Below are positions 55,090 to 62,488 of a stretch of DNA of 64,000 bases, piece after piece. The notes under the pieces were generated by a model that was given only the letters and a program-made list of their open reading frames with translations, made no database searches and was not told the origin of the DNA. Within the stretch, counting starts at the first letter, position 1, and the number at the start of each line of letters is the position of its first letter. This DNA comes from Gloeobacter kilaueensis JS1. GTDB lineage: Bacteria > Cyanobacteriota > Cyanobacteriia > Gloeobacterales > Gloeobacteraceae. The DNA lies in the NCBI RefSeq assembly GCF_000484535.1, contig NC_022600.1, positions 1,426,001 through 1,490,000 of the forward strand. Direction: 5' to 3'. Position numbers and translations under genes: made by a program.

Positions 55090-57195
55090 ATGGCCATCTA
55101 CGGAGCGCCCGTTCCCTGGGCGCTGGTTGGTTTTTTGTCTGTTGTCGTCGCTTTGCCGGCTGTGGCAGAACCGGCAGCACTCCTGACAGGGGTGCCGCCG
55201 GTGAGCCAGCAGGCTCGCGATCTTTTTGCCCAGGCACCCGCGCCGCCGCTTCCCTCTACGCCCGAAGTCCGGCCTCTGGAGGGTTTTGCCGAATCCCGGC
55301 TCGATCAGCCGCTCTTTGCGCCCTTTCGCCGCGAGGGCACCGTGCGCGAGTCGAGCCGGGCAGCCTACGTCGTCACCCGCCGCCAGATCGAGGTGCAGGG
55401 AGCCCGCACCGTCCAGGAAGCGCTCAGGTACCTGCCGGGGGTGCTGAGCGACGGCACCGCCGGTACCCAGCTCGGGGCCAGCAGTTCCCAGTTCATCCGG
55501 GGCGGCGACAGCCCCCAGACTCTCGTCCTGCTCGATGGCCGCCCGATCAACGACCTCGGCTTCCAGGGCAGCTACGACCTGTCTGAAATTACCACCGACG
55601 CAATCGAGCGCATCGAGGTCGTGCCGGGGGGAGGTTCGACGCTGTACGGTGCAAACGCCGTAGGTGGGGTGATCAATATCGTCACCCGCGCCGTAAGCGA
55701 GCAACCGGCGACGACCAGTGTGCGGCTCACGGCGGGCAGCTTTGGCCTCAACGAGCAGAGCCTGCAGACCAGCGGCACCAGCGGACCGATTGGCTGGCGG
55801 GTGGGCTACGACCGCACCCAGGCGACCAACAACTTTCCGTTTACGATCGACTCGGTCGGTTTTTCAGGAATTCGCCAGAACGCCGATGTCGTCTACAACA
55901 ACTTCAACGTCCGGCTGGAGGCGGCCCTCAGCCCCCGCACCGACCTGACGTTTAATCTCATTGCCAACAACAAGGACCTCGGAGCGCCGGGGGGCGTGCC
56001 TCTGCCCATTCCCGGCAGCGTCGGCCAGTTCAACAGCCTCAGCTCCGACGCCCGCCAGTTCACCAACAACTGGCTCACCGACCTGCTCTTAAAAGCCAAA
56101 CTGGGCCAGGGCGAAGATTCGCGGCTCACCGCCCGCTTTTACGCCGACTTTTTGAACTACCGCTTCGACGCCCCGGTGAGTCTTGGCACCCGCGACGAGA
56201 TTGCCCGCGAGGATTACGGCCTGCAGCTGCAGCACGACTGGCGAGTAAGCCCCGGCCAGAACCTGATTTACGGCTTTGACTTCCGCACGACCCACGCCCT
56301 CAACACCACCTTCAACTACCCTTCCACCACGACTGCCCTCAACTACGAGGGCGATGTGACTCAGGGAGCCTTCTTCGTGCGCGACGAAATTGCCATTCTG
56401 GACTCTCTGCGCTTGAATCTGGGCGTGCGCCAGGATCTAAGCAGCGTGGTCAATGGCTCCTTTACTTCGCCGAGCGCCGGGCTGCGCTGGGAGGTGGGCG
56501 AGGATACAGCGATACGAGCCAACTACGCCCGCAGCTTCCGCGCTCCCCTCATCTCAGACCTGTACTACCGCCTGCGCAGTCCCTTCTTTAATATCGACGG
56601 CAACCCGAACCTGAGGCCCGAGCAGGGCGACAGCTACGACATCGGCATCGACCAGAAAATCGGCGAAGCGGCTCTGCTTAGGCTCACCTACTTCAGCAAC
56701 ACCGTCTCCGACACGATCAGCTTCGTCTTCAGCGACCCGTTTTTTACCTCCGGCACCTACACCAACGTCGGTCTGGTGCGCACCACGGGCGTCGAGGCGA
56801 CCGCCGACATCGAGATCGCTCCTTTCTGGTACTTTTCTGCCAACTACACCACAAGCGATCCGCGCATCCTGCAAGATAGCGATCCAACCGTGCTGGGCAA
56901 ACAACTGAGCTTTCGCGGAGCGGACAGCTTTAATGCCAGCCTCGCCTACGAGTCTCCCGGCGGCTGGTACGCCGGTGTCTTCGTCCACAGCATCGGCAGC
57001 TTCTTTGTCAACAACGCCAACACCGAATCTCTGGGCGGCTACACCACCGCCGATCTCAAGCTGCGACTGCCCCTGAACAATGCCTTCGTCCTCAACGCCC
57101 AGCTCAACAACCTCTTCAACCAGCAGTACCAGGTCTATCCCGGCTATCCCGGCCTCGGCCTCAACTTTCGGCTGGGCCTCACCCTTACCCTCTAA
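55090..57195 (+). CDS. TonB-dependent receptor, BtuB-like
   Basis: A 701-residue outer-membrane receptor with a signal peptide (about 1-27, ending AVAEP), a plug domain (about 90-205; ARTVQEALRYLPGV, LLDGRPINDL, and ERIEVVPGGGSTLYGANAVGGVINI split here) and a 22-strand barrel ending in the aromatic-type LRLGLTLTL pattern. It resembles BtuB and is controlled by the cobalamin riboswitch, so B12 or a corrinoid is the likely ligand. ATG 55090 follows GGAAAGGGG; the overlapping TTG 55087 is less likely. Confidence 0.88.
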   Translation: MAIYGAPVPWALVGFLSVVVALPAVAEPAALLTGVPPVSQQARDLFAQAPAPPLPSTPEVRPLEGFAESRLDQPLFAPFRREGTVRESSRAAYVVTRRQIEVQGARTVQEALRYLPGVLSDGTAGTQLGASSSQFIRGGDSPQTLVLLDGRPINDLGFQGSYDLSEITTDAIERIEVVPGGGSTLYGANAVGGVINIVTRAVSEQPATTSVRLTAGSFGLNEQSLQTSGTSGPIGWRVGYDRTQATNNFPFTIDSVGFSGIRQNADVVYNNFNVRLEAALSPRTDLTFNLIANNKDLGAPGGVPLPIPGSVGQFNSLSSDARQFTNNWLTDLLLKAKLGQGEDSRLTARFYADFLNYRFDAPVSLGTRDEIAREDYGLQLQHDWRVSPGQNLIYGFDFRTTHALNTTFNYPSTTTALNYEGDVTQGAFFVRDEIAILDSLRLNLGVRQDLSSVVNGSFTSPSAGLRWEVGEDTAIRANYARSFRAPLISDLYYRLRSPFFNIDGNPNLRPEQGDSYDIGIDQKIGEAALLRLTYFSNTVSDTISFVFSDPFFTSGTYTNVGLVRTTGVEATADIEIAPFWYFSANYTTSDPRILQDSDPTVLGKQLSFRGADSFNASLAYESPGGWYAGVFVHSIGSFFVNNANTESLGGYTTADLKLRLPLNNAFVLNAQLNNLFNQQYQVYPGYPGLGLNFRLGLTLTL

Positions 57196-57210
57196 TTCCT
57201 GGAGCGCGCC

Positions 57211-57711
57211 ATGCATTCGACTCACGAAAAAATCGTCCTTACAAGCCGCTGGTGGCCGGGCCTGCTCGTCTTCATCGGTGCTGCGAGCGGCCTCTGGGCC
57301 ATCTGTGCTGTGCCGCTGGTGAGCTTTGCCGTCGTCTCGGGCCTCACCTTGAAACAACGTCAGGCCAGTCTGGCCCTGGGTACCGTCTGGCTTATCCACC
57401 AGATCATGGGTTTTACCCTGCACCACTACCCGCGCACCCCGGACGCCTTTGCCTGGGGCTTGATGCTGGGCCTGGCCTCCTGGGCCGCTCTGCTCGTCTG
57501 CCAGAAGATCGCAGGCTCCCTCCAGCCAGCCACCGCCGCCATCGGTTCCCTGCTCTCCGGCTTTGTCGTCTACGAGCTACTGCTCTGGTGTGCCAGCTTC
57601 GTCCTCGGGGGCGGTGAAACCTTCAGTAACTCGATCGTCGCAGCTCTGCTACTCGTCAACGCCGCCTGGACAGCGGGATTGATGGCTCTCCATCGCCTGG
57701 TGAAAGGCTGA
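57211..57711 (+). CDS. Small membrane protein of the B12 uptake locus
   Basis: A 166-residue protein with four to five hydrophobic segments and a His-rich loop (QIMGFTLHHYPRTPD). It starts 15 bases after the receptor gene and is thus under the same riboswitch. Small His-containing membrane proteins next to B12 riboswitches are often proposed corrinoid or cobalt transport components, but I recognise no defined family here. Confidence 0.55.
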   Translation: MHSTHEKIVLTSRWWPGLLVFIGAASGLWAICAVPLVSFAVVSGLTLKQRQASLALGTVWLIHQIMGFTLHHYPRTPDAFAWGLMLGLASWAALLVCQKIAGSLQPATAAIGSLLSGFVVYELLLWCASFVLGGGETFSNSIVAALLLVNAAWTAGLMALHRLVKG

Positions 57712-57746
57712 CCACTGTGGAACTGCTACCAGCGTTGCAACACTCG

Positions 57747-57773
57747 ATCCCAACTGCAGAGAGTAGTTGGGAT
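57747..57773. repeat. 9-bp inverted repeat in intergenic region
   Basis: ATCCCAACT (57747-57755) and AGTTGGGAT (57765-57773) form a perfect 9-base stem with a 9-base loop, without a T-run. It may weaken or stop transcription from the B12 locus or protect the mRNA end. Confidence 0.4.
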
Positions 57774-57874
57774 GGAGACGACAGCGGTGGTGATGGTGGA
57801 GAGTGGATGGTGAGAAATAAGCTATACTTTAGCGCCTGCGTCATCTTTTCCGGTTTTTATTTTGCAAACAGCCT

Positions 57875-58624
57875 GTGCCAGAGCTAACTATCGCTCAGAT
57901 CTCCGATACCCATCTGCTGAGTAGCCCCCAGGAATACCTGCGGGGATACCCGGTTCACGCTTCCCTGCAGGCAGTCCTGGGACGCCTGGCAGAAGAAAAA
58001 CCGGATCTGCTGCTGGTGACAGGCGATGTCGCCGAGGCTGGGGAGATGGCGGCTTATGGGCAACTGGCAGAATTGGTCGCACCCCTGGGCCTGCCTACCG
58101 CCTGGCTATCCGGTAATCACGACGATCCAGCCGCAATGCGGGCCGTACTGGATCGGCCACCCTTTATCGGCCTGCAGCAGATCGACTGCGATCCCTGGCG
58201 CATTCTGCTCATCGACTCGGTGCAGCCAGATTCTCGCTACGGCGAGGGATATCTCTCTTCGGCGAGCCTGGAGCAATTGGACGCAGCCCTGCACGCCTGC
58301 CGCGATCGTCACGTCCTGCTCGCCCTGCACCACCATCCCCTTCCGACCGGGGTGGACTGGCTCGATACGATTGGACTTACCAATGCGGCAGACCTCTTCT
58401 TTGTCCTTGATCGCCACCCTTGCCTGCGGCTGGTGCTCTACGGGCACGTTCACCTCGAACAGCACCATCGCCGCAACGGGGTGGACTACTACGCCTGTCC
58501 GTCCACCGCTCTGCAAGTAGTCCCGCCCGGTGCCCCCATAACAGCTTCCCAGCCGGGCTTTCGCTTACTTACACTTTTCGACGATGGGACGCACTGGACG
58601 CAGGTGCCGCGCCTGATTGGGTGA
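57875..58624 (+). CDS. CpdA-like cyclic nucleotide/metallophosphoesterase
   Basis: A 249-residue calcineurin-fold phosphodiesterase starting at GTG 57875. All metal ligands are visible: DTH (AQISDTHLL), GD (LLVTGDVAEAG), GNHD (LSGNHDDP), HHHP (LALHHHPLP) and GHVH (LYGHVHLEQH). This set is that of the CpdA/class III cAMP phosphodiesterase family, so it may lower cAMP, although some members hydrolyse other phosphodiesters. Cytoplasmic. Stands alone. Confidence 0.85.
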   Translation: MPELTIAQISDTHLLSSPQEYLRGYPVHASLQAVLGRLAEEKPDLLLVTGDVAEAGEMAAYGQLAELVAPLGLPTAWLSGNHDDPAAMRAVLDRPPFIGLQQIDCDPWRILLIDSVQPDSRYGEGYLSSASLEQLDAALHACRDRHVLLALHHHPLPTGVDWLDTIGLTNAADLFFVLDRHPCLRLVLYGHVHLEQHHRRNGVDYYACPSTALQVVPPGAPITASQPGFRLLTLFDDGTHWTQVPRLIG

Positions 58625-58786
58625 GGGGTTGAGCGAGACGAAAGCCTTGCACCCCCTGGAGCAGTTCTTGTAACCGCGCCTTGGGGCAGACCAGTGCGAT
58701 GACATCAGCACCAGGAACTTCGGTAGCAGTGTCGCCGGAGCCCAAACAACTGCACCGGGACAGGTGATCGAATTTCGCTCGCCGCC

Positions 58787-61351
58787 CTATTCAAGCGCCG
58801 GACGCTGCATCAAGCCGGGCCGGGTCGCTTCGAGGCTGTTCTGGATGGCCCAGATCGCCGTCGGTCTCAGGTACATGCAGGCCCGGAAGGTGCGATCGGC
58901 GGTGATCGCCTCGGGGGTGCGAAACTGGAGGCCGCCCTCGTAGACGTTGCGCACCACCGCCTCAGCAATCTTGAAGCCTTCGTTTTTCATGTTGTTGCGG
59001 ATCATAAAAGCGGCGAGTCCAAAGTTGATGCCCGTCCAGATTTCAGACGGGTGCTCGGTGTCGCCGATAAACGAGCCGTCGGCGTTGGTGCCGTTGGCGC
59101 AGCCAAATTTGCCGCCGTAGAACTTTTCAAAGCAGGTGCTGTAGATGACACCCAGAGCCGACTGGGCCTGGGCGGTCGGCACGATGTCCGTAAGACCGCA
59201 GACCTGGGCGTAATATTCGCCGCAGAGCTGATCGGACATGATCGCCTCGGCGTTGTTGCTCTGGCTGTCGATGCGGTAGTAGCGCCCGTTCCAGAGCTTC
59301 TTGTCATAGAGGGGCTGGGCCTGGGCGTACCAGCTTTGAAACTGACTGACTGACTGGGTGTCGCCCGCCAGTTTGCCCATCTCGATTGCCGCCAGCAGGG
59401 CCGACAGCCACAATCCGCCGCAGTAGGCGCTGATGCCCCGCAGGGGCCAGGCGTCGTAGGTCGAGTCGGGCGCGCCGGAATTTTCAGGAAAGCCGTCGCC
59501 GTCGAGATCGAAGGTCGTCTTCAGGCGCACGAGGGCGGCGCGGGCGGCGGGCCAGCAGTAGCGCACAAAGTCGAGGTCTTTTTTGCCGGTGTAGACGTAG
59601 TCGCGGTAGACGAGCAGAACGAAGTCGCAGGGCAGGTCCTTCCAGAGGTTGCAGTCCTGGTAGGTGGTGTAGTTGGTCTTGACCCAGGGATCTTCGTTGG
59701 GGGCTCCCAGATCGTGGGGCAGGGCGTCCTTGGCCTTGCGCCGGGCGGGCTTTTTGGTATAGCCGATAATGCGGGTCGAATCGTCTTCGACGGGTACAGC
59801 GTCGGCGTAGGCGCGCAACACGTTCTTCTCCAGTTCCGGCCAGTTCATGAGCAGGGCAAACGAGCCGTAGAGCCGGACGTCGAGCGAGTCGTACCAGCGG
59901 TAGTCGATCGATTCGAGAACGGTGTAGTAGCCCTTGCCGGGGGGCGCTTTTTTGATCTCTTCGATCGAAGTGATCCGGGCGGGTACAAAGCCGTTTTCCC
60001 AGAGCGCGCCGCCGCTGGTGAGGTAATACAGCTCGTTGAAGAGGGCCGACTTGTACCACTCGGGCAGCGTCGAATCGGTGAGCACCGGGGTCTGCCAGGC
60101 TTCGATCTGCTGCTCCCAGTCGGTGTAGCGCGTCAGGGCTTCGGTGGCGATCTTCCAGGCGTTGCGGCCCGTCTTGTCGAAGTACTTCGTGTAGTAGCGG
60201 TAGCGGCGCACGCCGGGGGCAAATTCCATAATCGGCAGATCCCAGGCGAGGGCCACAGGCACCAGCCGCCGCTCCCCCGGCTTGAGGGTAAAGCGCAGGG
60301 CCATCGCCGCTGCGATCCGCTCGCCCCTGGCGGCGGGCCGTACACTCACCAGATCCGGCAGGCGACCGGTTGTGGCAAAGGGCTGCCAGACTTCCAGGCC
60401 GCTGCCGGTCGGGTCAAAGCGGGTGTGGTAGCTCACCTCCACGCCGGGCTGGCGGGGGGTGGCGAGGGCGAACTGGCCGTCCGCCTCGCTGCGCACGAAG
60501 GGCGCTTCGCTCACCTTGCCCCCCGCAAAGCCCGCTGCCCGGCTCATCGTCAGCCCCAAAAAGGCATCTTCCTGGCGAGCGGCGTTGAAATTGCCGCCGC
60601 TCACGCCCCAGAGCGGTTCGTAGTCGTAGTAGGGCGTGTCGTCGTCGCGCACCTTGATTTCACGGGTCTTGAACTTGTTGGTGAACCAGCCCACCATGTT
60701 CTCCCAGCTCACCAGGATGCTCAGGGTAATGGGTTTGTCGCTCGGGTTGAACGCCTCCCACTCGAAGAGGGCGACCGGGTAGCTCGTCTCCTTGTAGTTG
60801 TGGGGAATGATGGGCGAGAACTGCTTGAGCCGCACGAAGCTCGTAAAAAATCCTTCGTAGGTGAACCAGGAGCGCGGATAGATAGCGGCGTAGGTGCCCG
60901 CCCCTTTTGGATAGCTCCAGTCCCAACCGGCGAGGCTGCCGTCCGCCGGTTTCTCGGTACAGAGCACCTTCGCGCGCGCTTTGGCCCCGGCTACCTGCTC
61001 GAAGAGGGCGAACTGGCAGGCTGGTTGGGAGCGAAAGTAATGGTCGCCGCTATCGAGGTGCCAGAGGGTAAAATCTCCCCGGTGCGACCGCCCGATGCAG
61101 CCCGCCCCAAAGCCGCCCAGGGGCATCCCGTGCCAGGGACCGTCGTCGATGTTGCTCGGGTAGCGGGCCTTGAACACGTTGGCGATGGGTTGGCCGATCG
61201 GGCGGGACCAGCAGGCGCGGGGCACCCCGGCGCGCAGGGCGGCCAGCGTCGAACTGACGCCCAGAGGTGCGCTCTGGGCCGATCGTGCGAGGGGAAAGGT
61301 GGCGGCAAGGAGCGTGCCCGCAAGAAAGCGGCGGCGAGAAAGTTCACCCAT
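58787..61351 (-). CDS. Tat-exported GH116 glycosidase (GBA2-like)
   Basis: An 854-residue enzyme related to the non-lysosomal glucosylceramidase GBA2 family (GH116), acting on beta-glucosides or beta-xylosides. The N-terminus MGELSRRRFLAGTLLAATF is a twin-Arg signal. Then follow an N-terminal beta-sandwich (about 50-350; GMPLGGFGAGCIGRS) and an (alpha/alpha)6 catalytic domain. The likely nucleophile is the Glu of VLESIDYRWYDSLDV and the acid/base the Asp of PDSTYDAW. Full length for the family. Natural substrate in a cyanobacterium is unknown; sterylglucoside, glycolipid or EPS are options. Confidence 0.87.
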   Translation of the reverse strand: MGELSRRRFLAGTLLAATFPLARSAQSAPLGVSSTLAALRAGVPRACWSRPIGQPIANVFKARYPSNIDDGPWHGMPLGGFGAGCIGRSHRGDFTLWHLDSGDHYFRSQPACQFALFEQVAGAKARAKVLCTEKPADGSLAGWDWSYPKGAGTYAAIYPRSWFTYEGFFTSFVRLKQFSPIIPHNYKETSYPVALFEWEAFNPSDKPITLSILVSWENMVGWFTNKFKTREIKVRDDDTPYYDYEPLWGVSGGNFNAARQEDAFLGLTMSRAAGFAGGKVSEAPFVRSEADGQFALATPRQPGVEVSYHTRFDPTGSGLEVWQPFATTGRLPDLVSVRPAARGERIAAAMALRFTLKPGERRLVPVALAWDLPIMEFAPGVRRYRYYTKYFDKTGRNAWKIATEALTRYTDWEQQIEAWQTPVLTDSTLPEWYKSALFNELYYLTSGGALWENGFVPARITSIEEIKKAPPGKGYYTVLESIDYRWYDSLDVRLYGSFALLMNWPELEKNVLRAYADAVPVEDDSTRIIGYTKKPARRKAKDALPHDLGAPNEDPWVKTNYTTYQDCNLWKDLPCDFVLLVYRDYVYTGKKDLDFVRYCWPAARAALVRLKTTFDLDGDGFPENSGAPDSTYDAWPLRGISAYCGGLWLSALLAAIEMGKLAGDTQSVSQFQSWYAQAQPLYDKKLWNGRYYRIDSQSNNAEAIMSDQLCGEYYAQVCGLTDIVPTAQAQSALGVIYSTCFEKFYGGKFGCANGTNADGSFIGDTEHPSEIWTGINFGLAAFMIRNNMKNEGFKIAEAVVRNVYEGGLQFRTPEAITADRTFRACMYLRPTAIWAIQNSLEATRPGLMQRPALE

Positions 61352-61707
61352 GATCTGCTGGAGAGCCCCAAAATTTGAACCTTATTAGTATGCCGCAGTC
61401 GCCGTTGCAGACAAGCGGCGCGGCCCGATTCTTAGAACCCTGATGCCGCAGGTTAAGTCGTAATTTCTGGAGTTGCCGTCCTGTCGATGACTTTTGTAAA
61501 ATCTTTGAACCTCACGGGCAGCACACAATCGAAGACCCGCCCGGATTTGCAGGGGGCGAGACCAACCTCTATCGCTGCGCTGACGATGACCTGCACGGCG
61601 CTAGCGACCTCTCTGGACGCGATGGGGAAGCAGATGCTTTCAGACGGCACTGGCCTGAGTTGATTTGTGGCCCAGCGCTAGACTGGAGGCCAGTTCGGAG
61701 AGTTTTT
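61352..61707. other. Intergenic region between GH116 and Uma2 genes
   Basis: 356 bases without a supported gene. A 65-codon frame on the minus strand (61453-61650) has no recognisable product and no good ribosome binding site. It could be a fragment of a lost gene, but I cannot support it. Confidence 0.4.
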
Positions 61708-62256
61708 ATGGCGCTGACGATCCAGGATGTCGAGAAACTCCAGTTGCTCTATCCAGAGCACAAGATCGAGCTGCGCGGTGGAGAGATCACAATCGTGAGT
61801 CCTTCGGATATCACCTCCGGGCTGATTGCAGGCCGACTGCTCACCCGATTGAATCTCTGGATCGAACCGCGCAGGCTCGGTTTTGTCTTCGATTCCAGCT
61901 CAGGCTTTCGACCGGCAGAGGGCGAATTGACGGCTCCGGGTGTAGCTTACATCTCGCGCCGACGACTGCCCCGCGTGCCGCGCTCCTACGGGCAGATCGT
62001 GCCGGATCTGGTTGTCGAGGTCAAATCCAGCACCGACCGGGTAAAGCTGATCGAGGACAAGCTCGTGCATTATCTAGAAGTCGGGGCGCAAGTCGGAATT
62101 CTCGTCGATCCGGACGAGCAGACGGTGAGTATCTATCGGCCCAACCAGGCACCGGTGGTACTGGCAGGCGAAGCTATCCTGAGCTTGCCGGAATTGTTGC
62201 CGGGCTGGCAGTTGCCGATAGCCGAATTGTGGATAGTCGAATTCGGCGACGAGTAG
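61708..62256 (+). CDS. Uma2 family restriction-endonuclease-like protein
   Basis: A 182-residue protein of the Uma2/DUF820 family, very numerous in cyanobacteria. The PD-(D/E)xK core is visible as an N-terminal Glu (ELRGGEITIVSPS), then PDLVVEVKSSTDR with Asp, Glu and Lys, and QVGILVDPDEQTVSIYRP. All catalytic positions appear present. Despite the fold, its target is unknown and restriction has not been shown for this family. ATG 61708 was chosen over an upstream ATG at 61660 as homology starts at MALTIQDVEKL. Confidence 0.85.
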   Translation: MALTIQDVEKLQLLYPEHKIELRGGEITIVSPSDITSGLIAGRLLTRLNLWIEPRRLGFVFDSSSGFRPAEGELTAPGVAYISRRRLPRVPRSYGQIVPDLVVEVKSSTDRVKLIEDKLVHYLEVGAQVGILVDPDEQTVSIYRPNQAPVVLAGEAILSLPELLPGWQLPIAELWIVEFGDE

Positions 62257-62412
62257 ACAGGCTCCAAGTAGCCGAAGGTAACCAGACGTCAGATCGAAGT
62301 AGCCAGGCGTCCCTTGAAGCAGAAGAAAAATAATACCAATGCATATTCAATACTTGCGCAGTTTTGAGTGCGAAGTTGATCTGTAAATAGTTGGGAGTTT
62401 AAGGGGACTTTT

Positions 62413-62468
62413 CCCCACCCCTCCACACCCCCCTGCCCGCCGGGCAGGGGGGGTGTGGAGGGGTGGGG
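62413..62468. repeat. Large GC-rich palindrome (27-bp stem)
   Basis: CCCCACCCCTCCACACCCCC...GCCC is followed at once by its reverse complement, 28 bases per arm with a single extra G in the right arm and essentially no loop. It lies between two convergent genes (Uma2-type and ClC). The near-perfect arms, with T-rich flanks on both sides, would form an extremely stable hairpin in either transcript: a bidirectional terminator or a mobile palindromic repeat. Confidence 0.85.
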
Positions 62469-62488
62469 ACCGTTTTAGCTTTGTCTCC

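Noticed and set aside
58625-58786. Codon-like minus-strand stretch (GADVIALVCPKARLQELL) between cpdA and the GH116 gene
   Set aside because: No start codon with ribosome binding site and too short; may be a fossil fragment but cannot be assigned.
59714-61378. 554-codon open frame antisense to the GH116 gene
   Set aside because: It mirrors a well-supported enzyme gene; long antisense frames are expected in GC-rich coding DNA. The translation is low in motifs and rich in Arg/Gly/Val.
61453-61650. 65-codon minus-strand frame
   Set aside because: No family, no ribosome binding site, isolated in an otherwise empty region.
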